A stretch of DNA of 34,923 nucleotides from Brevundimonas sp. (GTDB taxonomy: Bacteria; Pseudomonadota; Alphaproteobacteria; Caulobacterales; Caulobacteraceae): the NCBI RefSeq assembly GCF_029946145.1, contig NZ_JAQSDY010000014.1, positions 1 through 34,923 of the forward strand, in the 5' to 3' direction. Position numbers and translations under genes: made by a program. Below the pieces are notes generated by a model. That model made no database searches. It saw nothing but the letters and a program-made list of their open reading frames with translations, and was not told the DNA's origin. Position 1 is the stretch's first letter. Each line of letters opens with the position of its first letter. This document shows, one piece after another, positions 14,701 through 22,425 of the stretch.

Positions 14701-16833
14701 ATGTCCCCTCGCATCCTCGCCACCGTCGCCCTCCTGCCGCTACTGCTGGCCGCTGTTCCCGCCCGGGCCCAGGAGGCCGCGACCCGGGACGCCACGACGC
14801 TGGACGAGGTGATCGTCACCGCCTCTCGGATCGAGACCCCGCGCTCGGCCATCGCCGCCACGGTCGAGATCATCGACGCCGAGGCCATCGTCCAGCAGAC
14901 GGCCCTGGCCGCCTCGGCCGTCGATACGGTGGCGGCCCTGGTGCCGTCCTTCTCGCCGACGCGGCAGAAGCTGTCGGGCTTCGGCGAGACCCTGCGGGGG
15001 CGCTCGCCGCTGTATCTGGTGGACGGCGTGCCGCAGTCCACGCCGCTGCGCGACGACAGCCGCGACGGCTACACCATCGATCCCTTCTTCATCGACCGGG
15101 TCGAGGTCATCTTCGGCTCCAACGCCATCCAGGGCGTCGGCGCCACCGGCGGGGTGGTCAACTATATCACCGCCCGCAAGCCGTCCAAGGGCGAGGGCCT
15201 GACCGGGCGGATGATGGCCCAGGTCACCACCGACGACGAACTCCAGGGCGACGGTGTCGGGGCCAAGATCGCCGCCATCGGCGGACGCGACTTCGGCGCT
15301 TTCGACCTGAGCCTCGGCGCGGCCTTCGAGACCCGCGGCGCCTATTACGACGCCGACGGCCGTCGCATCGGCTTCGACGGCGCCCAGGGCGAGGTCCAGG
15401 ACTCGCAGGCCCTGTCGCTGTTCGCGCGGGCCGGCTGGAACCTGGGCGGCGCGCGCCGGCTGGAAGGCTGGATCAACCGTTTCGATCTCGAGGGCGACGG
15501 CGACTATGTCACCGTGGCGGGCAACCGGGCGCTCGGCGTGCCGACGACGGCCGTGCGCGGCGCGGCGCTGGGCTATCAGCCGTCGAACGCGGTCACCTCG
15601 GCGGCTCTGAGCTACACCGACCGCGACCTGTTCGGCGGCGTCTTCCGGGCCCAAGTCTTCGCCCATGACTATCAGGGTGTGTTCGGCGGCGGCAATTTCG
15701 CCGACTTCCAGGACCCCGGCATCGCCCCGGTCGGATTGCTGTTCGACCAGTCGGCCAACAACTCCGAGAAGCTGGGCTTCAAGATCGACTGGCAGGGCGA
15801 GGTTCCCGGCGTGACGGGGTTGAAGGCTTTGGTCGGCCTCGACGGCCTGCGCGACCAGACCTATCAGGAATTGATCCTGACCGGACGCAACTGGGTGCCG
15901 GAGACCGCCTACGAGAGCCTGTCGCCCTTCCTGCAGTTGAACCAGTCGCTGCTGGCCGACCGGCTAAGCCTGTCCGCCGGGGTGCGGCATGAATCCGCCC
16001 GGCTGAGGGTCGATGACTTCCAGACCCTCTATGCCTACGGACCCCAGACCGTGACGGGGGGCGAGCCCGGCTTCGAGGAGACCCTGTTCAATGTCGGCGC
16101 CGCCTTCGAGGTCGCGCCCGGCCTGTTGGCCTATGCCTCGTTCGCCCAGGGCTTCACCATGCCGGACGTCGGCCGGGTGCTGCGCGGCATCAACCGTCCC
16201 AACCAGGACGTCGATACCTTCCTGAACGTCGAGCCGGTGGTGTCGGACAACACCGAGGTCGGGATCGAGTACCACGGCGACCGGTTCGAACTTTCCGCCG
16301 CCGTGTTCCGATCCGAGGCCGAGCGCGGTTCGCTGCTGAACCGCCTGCCCTCGGGCATCTTCGAGGTGCAGCGTCAGGCCACGCGGATCGACGGCCTGGA
16401 GCTGAAGGGCCTGTGGCGCGCCACCGACGCCCTCACCTTCGGCGGCAGCTACGCCGCCCTCGATGGCCAGAGCGACAGCAATGGCGACGGCGAACTGGAT
16501 CGCGACCTGAACGGAGCCAACATCTCGCCCAACCGCCTGCTGCTATGGGGCGAATACGAGACCGGTCCCGTCGCCCTGCGCCTTCAGGCCCAGACCTTCC
16601 TCGAGCGCGAGTTCGACGGCGAGCCGGCCGCCAACGGCTTCGAAGGCTATGCGGTGCTGGACGCGGTGGCCCGCTACGAGGCCGGCTTCGGTACGGTGTC
16701 GCTGGGCGTGCAGAACCTGCTGGACGAGCAGTACATCTCCTACTTCTCGGACACCCAGGGGCCGACCGACAACCTGCGCTATTTCGCCGGGCGCGGGCGC
16801 ACGGCGACCCTGACGCTGACGCGGAGCTTCTGA
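14701..16833 (+). CDS. TonB-dependent receptor, probable siderophore/iron transporter
   Basis: A 710-residue outer-membrane receptor. Signal peptide residues 1-23 (ending ARA), then a TonB box region TTLDEVIVTASRIETPRSAI, a plug domain (about 45-160, with LYLVDGVPQST and RVEVIFGSNAIQGVGATGGV), and a 22-strand barrel ending in LTLTRSF. The sequence 'YASFAQGFTMPDVGRVLRGI' and the C-terminal GVQNLLDEQYISYFSDTQGP resemble ferric-siderophore receptors of the IutA/FhuE class. It imports chelated metal using energy from TonB-ExbBD. The Fur-like box upstream and the PepSY gene four bases downstream support an iron role. The exact ligand cannot be read. The start codon has only a weak RBS. Confidence 0.92.
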   Translation: MSPRILATVALLPLLLAAVPARAQEAATRDATTLDEVIVTASRIETPRSAIAATVEIIDAEAIVQQTALAASAVDTVAALVPSFSPTRQKLSGFGETLRGRSPLYLVDGVPQSTPLRDDSRDGYTIDPFFIDRVEVIFGSNAIQGVGATGGVVNYITARKPSKGEGLTGRMMAQVTTDDELQGDGVGAKIAAIGGRDFGAFDLSLGAAFETRGAYYDADGRRIGFDGAQGEVQDSQALSLFARAGWNLGGARRLEGWINRFDLEGDGDYVTVAGNRALGVPTTAVRGAALGYQPSNAVTSAALSYTDRDLFGGVFRAQVFAHDYQGVFGGGNFADFQDPGIAPVGLLFDQSANNSEKLGFKIDWQGEVPGVTGLKALVGLDGLRDQTYQELILTGRNWVPETAYESLSPFLQLNQSLLADRLSLSAGVRHESARLRVDDFQTLYAYGPQTVTGGEPGFEETLFNVGAAFEVAPGLLAYASFAQGFTMPDVGRVLRGINRPNQDVDTFLNVEPVVSDNTEVGIEYHGDRFELSAAVFRSEAERGSLLNRLPSGIFEVQRQATRIDGLELKGLWRATDALTFGGSYAALDGQSDSNGDGELDRDLNGANISPNRLLLWGEYETGPVALRLQAQTFLEREFDGEPAANGFEGYAVLDAVARYEAGFGTVSLGVQNLLDEQYISYFSDTQGPTDNLRYFAGRGRTATLTLTRSF

Positions 16834-16837
16834 TCGC

Positions 16838-17884
16838 ATGATGGGCGCGCTCCGCACGCTGCACGCCTGGGCCGGGGTCGCGCTCGCGGTTCTGGCCGTG
16901 GTGTTCGGCCTGACCGGATCGTTGCTGGTGGTCGAGGACGACTGGATCCGCGCCACCGTGCCCGCCGCCCGCGCCGAAGTCGATCTCGACCCCGTCCGTC
17001 TGGGCGCGGCGCTGAACCGGCTGGAGACGGCCGAACCCGAACTGACCTCGGTGGTCCTGCCTGGCGGGGCGGTCGGGGCGCACCGGCTCTATCTGGCCGA
17101 TGAGGGCTTCGGCTACGCCGACGCCGACGGCGCCGTGGTGGACCGCTGGCGGGGCCCGGCCCGGGCCGAGACCTGGATTTTCGACCTGCACCACGAACTG
17201 CTGGCCGGCCACACCGGCAAGCTGGTCGCCGGCGGCGCTGGCCTGGCCCTAGTGTTGATGATTCTCACCGGCCTGATCGTCTGGATCCCGACCTGGCGCG
17301 CCAGCGGCTGGCGGGTCTGGCCTCGCTCGGGCGCCCGGCGTGAGCTGATCGGCAGCCACCGCAACCTCGGTCTGATCTTCGCGATTCCGCTGATCGTCTT
17401 CAGCCTGACCGGCGCGGCCATCGTCTTTCACGGGACGACCCAGGCCCTGCTGGACGGCGCGCCCAAGCCGCCGACCCCGGTCGTCGGGCGCGGAGACGTC
17501 GACTGGGTCCGCGCTCTGACGGCGGCGCAGGCCCGCTTCCCCGAGGCGACCCTGAGGATGGCCAGCCGTCCCGCCGCGCCGGGCAAACCCGCGACGATCC
17601 GCCTGAGGCAGCCGGGCGAGTGGCATCCCAACGGCCGCACCACGGCGACCATTGATCCGGCCACCAGCGAGGTGGTCGCGACATCGGACGCCAACGCCCT
17701 GCCGCCCGGCATCCGCGCCTACAACGCCTTCTACCCCCTGCACGCCAGTTCGATCGGTGGCTGGCTCTACGACTGGGTGACGGCGCTCAGCGGACTGGCC
17801 ATGGCCGGGCTGGGCGTGATCGGAGCCTGGGCCTTCCTGGTCAAGCCACGGCAACGGTCGCGGCGGTCCGCATTGATCCGCTGA
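16838..17884 (+). CDS. PepSY-associated inner-membrane protein (siderophore reductase type)
   Basis: A 348-residue protein with four membrane helices, starting four bases after the receptor stop, so in one operon. Helix 1 at about residues 7-29, then a periplasmic PepSY half ending 'ETWIFDLHHELLAGHTGKLV', which carries the conserved LHxxLL...GHTG haem-type motif. Helix 2 follows, then 'ELIGSHRNLGLIFAIPLIVF', a second PepSY half, and a last helix with 'FYPLHASSIGGWLYDWVTAL' before the basic C-terminus. Genes of this type beside TonB receptors (FoxB/FhuF-like role) are thought to reduce ferric siderophores in the periplasm. The paired histidines would bind haem. Function is inferred from family and context. 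Confidence 0.88.
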   Translation: MMGALRTLHAWAGVALAVLAVVFGLTGSLLVVEDDWIRATVPAARAEVDLDPVRLGAALNRLETAEPELTSVVLPGGAVGAHRLYLADEGFGYADADGAVVDRWRGPARAETWIFDLHHELLAGHTGKLVAGGAGLALVLMILTGLIVWIPTWRASGWRVWPRSGARRELIGSHRNLGLIFAIPLIVFSLTGAAIVFHGTTQALLDGAPKPPTPVVGRGDVDWVRALTAAQARFPEATLRMASRPAAPGKPATIRLRQPGEWHPNGRTTATIDPATSEVVATSDANALPPGIRAYNAFYPLHASSIGGWLYDWVTALSGLAMAGLGVIGAWAFLVKPRQRSRRSALIR

Positions 17885-18260
17885 CGAACGCGCTGCCTCA
17901 TGCCGATGCCGCCTCGCCGCTCGCAGGCTCTCCCGCACTGACCGCCCCGGACGACCGCGCACATCCAAAACGTCAAGGAACGGCGGGCCTCCCACGGCGT
18001 TCTGCGTGCGGTTCACGAGCAACCGCGAGCCGTTTCTGCTGGGCCCCGCCGTGAGACGTCGCGGCGGGGCTTTCCGTCTGATGCCGTACCCTAGCTGAAT
18101 GCACGGCCAGCGAAGCGGTCGTCGCCAGTGGCCGACAGCGATGTCGTCGCGCTCGGCCAGGAGAAGGCCAAACCGTTCGCCTCGCAATCCTCGTGTGCCC
18201 CCCTCAAGACGCAGCCGACCCCGCGGCAGCCAGGATTCTGTCGACAGGGATGCGCGGGCG
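17885..18260. other. Non-coding stretch with a terminator
   Basis: No gene with a plausible start and RBS is visible. The only recognisable element is the terminator at 18042-18073. Confidence 0.6.
18042..18073 (+). terminator. Intrinsic terminator downstream of the TonB/PepSY operon
   Basis: Stem arms GCCCCGCCG (18043-18051) and CGGCGGGGC (18062-18070) around a ten-base loop, followed by TTT. It is about 160 bases after the PepSY stop. A plus-strand ending is favoured because of the T-run. Confidence 0.6.
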
Positions 18261-18485
18261 TTATTCGCCGGTGACGAGGACGATCTCATCCGGGGACATT
18301 TCCGGCCGAACGCTCATGCCCCGATAGCTGACCTCGACATCGGAGGAGCCGGGATAGTCGGGCGCGGGCGTCAGCCCGACCTCGCGACAAAACTGGTCCC
18401 ACTGATCGAATCCCACCGTGACGCACTGCAGGTCGTCGCCGCGGTAGGCGTCCATCGCATGATCAACCTCGTTCCTGATCGTCAT
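18261..18485 (-). CDS. Hypothetical small acidic protein
   Basis: A 74-residue protein with a strong GGGGAGAG site five bases before the ATG at 18485. The sequence is acidic and soluble, with TIRNEVDHAMDAYRGDDLQC, QWDQFCREVGLTPAPDYPG and a C-terminal MSPDEIVLVTGE. Residue use looks like a real protein and not a shadow frame. I recognise no domain. It lies in the same direction as the small gene at 18583-18795, about 97 bases downstream of it, and may share a transcript. Confidence 0.55.
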   Translation of the reverse strand: MTIRNEVDHAMDAYRGDDLQCVTVGFDQWDQFCREVGLTPAPDYPGSSDVEVSYRGMSVRPEMSPDEIVLVTGE

Positions 18486-18582
18486 CCGGACTCTCCCCAA
18501 CCTCAAACCTGCCAATCGACAACGTCGGCGGGAGAGAACTCTCCCGTCTGACCGCGACGGCGGCTATTTGCACGCCACTGAG

Positions 18583-18795
18583 CTAGATTGGCCAGACCCT
18601 GCGCATCTGGCTTCCCCGATCCGGGGACATCACGCCGCTGGGACGTCCGTTCGCTTTAGCTCCCTGGGCAAGCCGGATGGCGGCCTCTTCGGCATTTACC
18701 TGGTAGTCGAAATTTCCTCGCGTCACACCGTCGGACATGACGGTCCAGCGGTCCCCGGTCCTCAGGACAAACAGTTCGACGATTTCGCCCGCCAC
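18583..18795 (-). CDS. Hypothetical small protein, DUF2188-like
   Basis: A 70-residue protein; I chose GTG 18795 because GGGAGA lies five bases upstream. The core 'VLRTGDRWTVMSDGVTRGNF' followed by 'AEEAAIRLAQGAKANGRPSG' resembles DUF2188-like domains, in which a Trp-containing strand pair is followed by a helix of the AxxxAxxxA type. Such small proteins are common in alphaproteobacteria and have no assigned function. A longer frame upstream to 18984 is low-complexity and lacks an RBS. Confidence 0.5.
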   Translation of the reverse strand: MAGEIVELFVLRTGDRWTVMSDGVTRGNFDYQVNAEEAAIRLAQGAKANGRPSGVMSPDRGSQMRRVWPI

Positions 18796-19027
18796 CAGCG
18801 TCTCCCGGATGCACGCCGCCGTTGCTGGCGTCGCTGATGACGGGAGTATATCGCAGGCTGTCACCCCGGCCAGCCTGGGAATTGGCGGTTCGTTTTGACC
18901 CGCCCGGCTGGCCCGGGCGGGAGGCGGGGCCGACCGACCTCCAATCTTTCCTCGCGCCTCTTGATCCTCTAGCGGCTTGAGCATGCATGCTGCTACTGAG
19001 ACCCAATCTCACGAACAGGATGCCCCG

Positions 19028-20959
19028 ATGCCAGCGGCGCTTCGCCTTCTCCTCGTCCTCGCCGTTCTGCTGGGCGTCTCGATGCCCCAGCGGGTGGCCG
19101 CGCAGGAGGCGACGCCCGGGGCGGAGACCGCCTGGCGGCTGCTGGACTACATCGCCGTCGACTATCCCGGCGCCGTCTCCGGCGGCCGGGTGATCAGCGA
19201 GGCTGAGTACGCCGAGATGCGCGAGTTCTCGACCTCGGTGCGCACCCGCATCGCCGCCCTGCCGGCGCATGAGGCCCAGCCCCGGCTCCTCGCCGCGTCG
19301 TCCGTCCTGATCTCGGCGGTCGAGGCGCGCGAGACGCCGCTAACGGTTGCCCGGCAGGCGCGGAGCCTCGCCGACGCCCTTCTCGCCGCCTATCCGACGC
19401 CGCTGGCGCCGCAGGCCATCCCAAATCTGCCGCGCGGCGCGGCGCTCTACGCCGAGCAGTGCGCCGTCTGCCATGGCGCGACCGGCCGCGGCGACGGCCC
19501 CGCCGCAGCCGGGCTCGAGCCGCCGGCGATCGCCTTCACCGATCGGGACCGCGCCCGCGAGCGCAGCCTGTTCGGTCTCTATCAGGTGATCGGCCAGGGC
19601 CTGGACGGCACCGCCATGGCGAGCTTCGCCCATCTCTCCGCCGAGGACCGCTGGGCGCTCGCCTTCTACGTCGGCGGCTTCGCCTACGCCGGGGAAGCGC
19701 CCCGTGCGGGGGAGCGCGCCTGGCGCGACGATCCCGAGCTGCGCGCCGCCGTTCCGGATCTCGAGGCCCTGACCCAGGTCACGCCGGCGGCGCTGACGGC
19801 CCGCCTCGGGGAGCCTCGGGCGAACGAGGTGGTCGCCTACCTGCGCAGCCATCCGGAAGCCCTCGCGGTCGGGAGCACGGACGGGCTCGATCTGGCGCGC
19901 CGCAGGCTCGCCGAGAGTCTGGCCGCCTATCGCGCCGGCGACGCCCGCAAAGCCGAGGAGCTGGCCCTCTCGGCCTATCTCGACGGCTTCGAGCCCGTGG
20001 AGCCGCTGCTGCGGGCCCGCGACGGCAAGTTAATGGCCCGGATCGAGGCCGCGATGGGCGAGCTTCGCGCCAGCCTCAACCGCCAGGCTCCGGCGGACGA
20101 GGTGGCTGGACAGGTCACGGCCCTGAGCGGGCTGTTCGACGAGGCCGGGCGGGCCCTCGCGCCCTCCCAGGCCTCGGCCCTGTCGACCTTTCTCGGCGCC
20201 TTCACCATCCTGCTGCGCGAAGGGCTGGAGGCCCTGCTGATCGTGATCGCGATGATCGCTTTTCTGCGCAAGGCCGAGCGACAGGATGTGCTCCCTTATG
20301 TCCATGGCGGCTGGATCACGGCGCTGGCAGCCGGTGCCGCGACCTGGGCGGCGGCCACCTGGTTGATCGCCATCAGCGGTGCCAGCCGCGAGCTCACCGA
20401 GGGCGTCGGCTCGCTGGTCTCGGCCGTCGTGCTGTTGTCCGTCGGCATATGGATGCACGGCAAGGCCCAAGCCGGCGCCTGGCAGGCCTATATCCGCGAC
20501 AAGCTGTCGGCCGCGCTGTCGAAGCGATCGGTCTGGTTCCTGTTCCTGCTGGCCTTCATCGTGGTCTATCGCGAGGTGTTCGAGACCATCCTGTTCTATG
20601 CCGCCCTGTGGAGCCAAGGAACCCAAGGCGCCCTGCTCGGCGGCGCGGCGCTGGCGGTGGCCTGTCTCGCCGTGATCGCCTGGGGCCTGCTGGTCTTCAG
20701 CAAACGGCTGCCGATCTCGCAGTTCTTCGCCTACAGCGCCCTGCTGATCGCGGCCCTGGCGGTGGTCCTGGCGGGCAAGGGCGTGGCCGGACTCCAAGAG
20801 GCGGGCGTAATGGACGTCCATCCCCTGGCCGCCCTGCCCCGCGTCGAAATCCTCGGCCTGTTCCCAACTCGGGAGGGTCTGGTCGCCCAGTCCTTGGCGC
20901 TCGCGGTGGTGATCATCGGCTTCTGGTGGGCGGATCGGAAGAGCCGGGCGGGGGCCTAG
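19028..20959 (+). CDS. Cytochrome c / FTR1-family iron permease fusion
   Basis: A 643-residue fusion. The start at 19028 has AGGA seven bases upstream and gives a clean signal peptide (residues 1-26, ending VAAQ). A c-type haem site CAVCH lies near residue 145, in a small cytochrome domain with GRGDGPAAAGLEPPAI and the distal Met in GTAMASFAHL. After a helical linker the C-terminal half is a seven-helix FTR1 permease with two REGLE-type motifs: LLREGLEALLIVIAM and VVYREVFETILFY, whose acidic residues bind iron. In related Ftr systems periplasmic iron oxidation is coupled to uptake; the haem domain here would supply the electron acceptor. It is probably a high-affinity Fe(II)/Fe(III) importer. 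No FtrA/P19 partner is in the window. Confidence 0.92.
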   Translation: MPAALRLLLVLAVLLGVSMPQRVAAQEATPGAETAWRLLDYIAVDYPGAVSGGRVISEAEYAEMREFSTSVRTRIAALPAHEAQPRLLAASSVLISAVEARETPLTVARQARSLADALLAAYPTPLAPQAIPNLPRGAALYAEQCAVCHGATGRGDGPAAAGLEPPAIAFTDRDRARERSLFGLYQVIGQGLDGTAMASFAHLSAEDRWALAFYVGGFAYAGEAPRAGERAWRDDPELRAAVPDLEALTQVTPAALTARLGEPRANEVVAYLRSHPEALAVGSTDGLDLARRRLAESLAAYRAGDARKAEELALSAYLDGFEPVEPLLRARDGKLMARIEAAMGELRASLNRQAPADEVAGQVTALSGLFDEAGRALAPSQASALSTFLGAFTILLREGLEALLIVIAMIAFLRKAERQDVLPYVHGGWITALAAGAATWAAATWLIAISGASRELTEGVGSLVSAVVLLSVGIWMHGKAQAGAWQAYIRDKLSAALSKRSVWFLFLLAFIVVYREVFETILFYAALWSQGTQGALLGGAALAVACLAVIAWGLLVFSKRLPISQFFAYSALLIAALAVVLAGKGVAGLQEAGVMDVHPLAALPRVEILGLFPTREGLVAQSLALAVVIIGFWWADRKSRAGA

Positions 20960-21399
20960 GGCCGGGCCGCCCCCGTCGCGGGTCCCGGCTGCGGTCAAAT
21001 CGGCGCTTCGTCCGTCAGCTCGCCGCCCTCCAACCCCCTTTTCTCTTCGGCAGGCGGGTTCGCTGCCGCTCCGGGCGGCGTTCGAAAGGGCGTTCGGTGC
21101 GAACCCCAAGGGCCGCCTGCTCGACGCATAGACCTTGTCTGAACCCGCCGACCCAAACCTCCACCCGCGCGCGGGAGCCCGCTGCGGCTCGCCCAGGCCA
21201 ACCCTGCCCAGGATTTCCAGATGCGAACTGGCGGGTCTCGGATGGCGGGACACATCCATGCAGATCGAGAGCGCGGCCTCGTGCAGATGTCCCTTCCGGC
21301 GCAGGGCGAGCGCCCGCGCCTTCGCCTCGGCGACACGCCCCTCCTCCCGCCGCATGAGGCAATGGAACGGCGTCGCGCGGCGCGACCGCAAGGTCAGGC
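20960..21399. other. Non-coding or degraded stretch beside the integrase remnant
   Basis: I see no intact gene. One minus-strand frame from 21355 reads as a helical, Arg/Ala-rich stretch (MRREEGRVAEAKARALALRR) but runs on into the antisense of the FTR1 gene, so I do not call it. The stretch probably belongs to the decayed element marked by the integrase remnant. Confidence 0.4.
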
Positions 21400-21640
21400 C
21401 GGACCACGTGGTTCCCCCACAGCTCCAGCGCCGACCGCTTCTCCGGCACATAGGTGTGGCGACCATAGACGCTCGTGACCGTTGCGCCTTCGTTGGGCGT
21501 ATGCCCGAGCACCAATCCAACCACGAAGCGGCTGACGCCGAACCGGCCCGTCGAGGTCTCGCGCCGGACCGCCTGACGTCATGAGGCGACCCCGCCGTCA
21601 GTTTTCTGCGTGTGCAGGTCCGCGCGAAGGCCGGGGTGAT
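21400..21640 (-). pseudogene. Tyrosine recombinase (phage-type integrase) C-terminal remnant, frameshifted
   Basis: In one minus-strand frame KLTAGSPHDVRRSGA carries the HxxR box of tyrosine recombinases. About ten codons on, the frame changes and continues as TGRFGVSRFVVGLVLGH, the second catalytic box (xLGH), then TSVYGRHTYVPEKRSALELW with the nucleophilic Tyr. The three boxes are in the correct order and at nearly normal spacing but in two frames, so the gene is broken. The N-terminal and core regions with the first catalytic Arg are missing. It marks a former integrated element at the right side of the metal-resistance region. Confidence 0.7.
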
Positions 21641-21911
21641 GGCGTGGGGGTCCACATACTGGCCGGGCGAGCGCGAGACCAAGGACCGCGGTAAAGGCGA
21701 GAACGGAAAGCCAGACGGCCGTCTTCGCCAGCTGAAGGTCGCCGGTCAGGAATCCATACCGGGTGGCCGCCTCACTGAGCCACAGGGCGAAGATCCAGAA
21801 CAGGAATCCCCGCAGCCCCAGGGCGCGCTGGCGGACGGCGGTGAGCGCCAGAAAGACCACGATGGCGCCCAGCCAGGCGAGGTCGGCGATGGCGCCGAGG
21901 GCGCCCAGCAT
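21579..21911 (-). CDS. Small membrane protein with a replaced C-terminus
   Basis: A 110-residue reading with three hydrophobic helices: ALGAIADLAWLGAIVVFLAL, RGFLFWIFALWLSEAATRYG and a third around AVWLSVLAFTAVLGLALARP. The final ~30 residues (VCGPPRHHPGLRADLHTQKT) overlap the integrase remnant in another frame and look like non-native sequence. The original gene was probably longer and cut by the inserted element. No family is recognised. The RBS is weak. Confidence 0.5.
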   Translation of the reverse strand: MLGALGAIADLAWLGAIVVFLALTAVRQRALGLRGFLFWIFALWLSEAATRYGFLTGDLQLAKTAVWLSVLAFTAVLGLALARPVCGPPRHHPGLRADLHTQKTDGGVAS

Positions 21912-21995
21912 GTCGGCGCCGAGAAGACCGACCTGGGCCGATGGAATTGCGCGGGCGCAAGACAGGGCCGGGCCCTATGCCCTACCCTGCTCCAA

Positions 21996-22403
21996 ATGAA
22001 CGACAACTCGCACTTCCGGCAGCTTCTGGCCGCCGCCGCCGCCCAGTCCGAACCGCAACGTTTGCTGTTCGTCTTCGCCGTCGCCGAACTGCCCGACAGC
22101 GCCACGCCCGAACAGCGGGCACGCTTCCGGTCAGGCCGTGGAGGCGCGCTCGCGCCGCTGATGTGCGTCGACAAGGCCCCGCGGGACCTACCTGACTTCC
22201 CGTCCCTGGTCTCGGAAGCCGGGCGGGCAGGTCCGCCGTGGAGCGTGGTGTTCACCGCCAGCCTGTCCGGACAGGCCGGCCGTCCGCCTGATAAGGCCCG
22301 GATCGATCTGGCCCTCGAGACCATGGCCGCGGCCGTGCGCGACGGCCGGATCGACGGTTTTGCCGCCTACGGACCTGAGGGCGAGTTCCTGGAAATCGGC
22401 TGA
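21996..22403 (+). CDS. Conserved protein often labelled 'ribonucleotide reductase subunit alpha' (function unknown)
   Basis: A 135-residue soluble protein. The sequence HFRQLLAAAAAQSEPQRLLF, AELPDSATPEQRARF, GGALAPLMCVDKAPRDL and the C-terminal ETMAAAVRDGRIDGF match a small conserved family, frequent in alpha- and other proteobacteria, that carries the name 'ribonucleotide reductase subunit alpha' in many annotations. It has none of the cysteines, radical-transfer tyrosines or allosteric domains of a real NrdA, so the name is an annotation error. It ends 22 bases before the DauA-like gene and is likely co-transcribed. Confidence 0.75.
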   Translation: MNDNSHFRQLLAAAAAQSEPQRLLFVFAVAELPDSATPEQRARFRSGRGGALAPLMCVDKAPRDLPDFPSLVSEAGRAGPPWSVVFTASLSGQAGRPPDKARIDLALETMAAAVRDGRIDGFAAYGPEGEFLEIG

Positions 22404-22425
22404 GGCGGCCAATTCAGGAGGCGTC

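Noticed and set aside
21060..21355. Minus-strand frame starting MRREEGRVAEAKARALALRR as a gene
   Set aside because: It has no nearby stop and runs on through the antisense of the FTR1 gene; no RBS or domain supports it.
21996..22403. Literal reading of this small protein as a ribonucleotide reductase subunit
   Set aside because: At 135 residues it has none of the catalytic cysteines or domains of NrdA; the name is a known mislabel.
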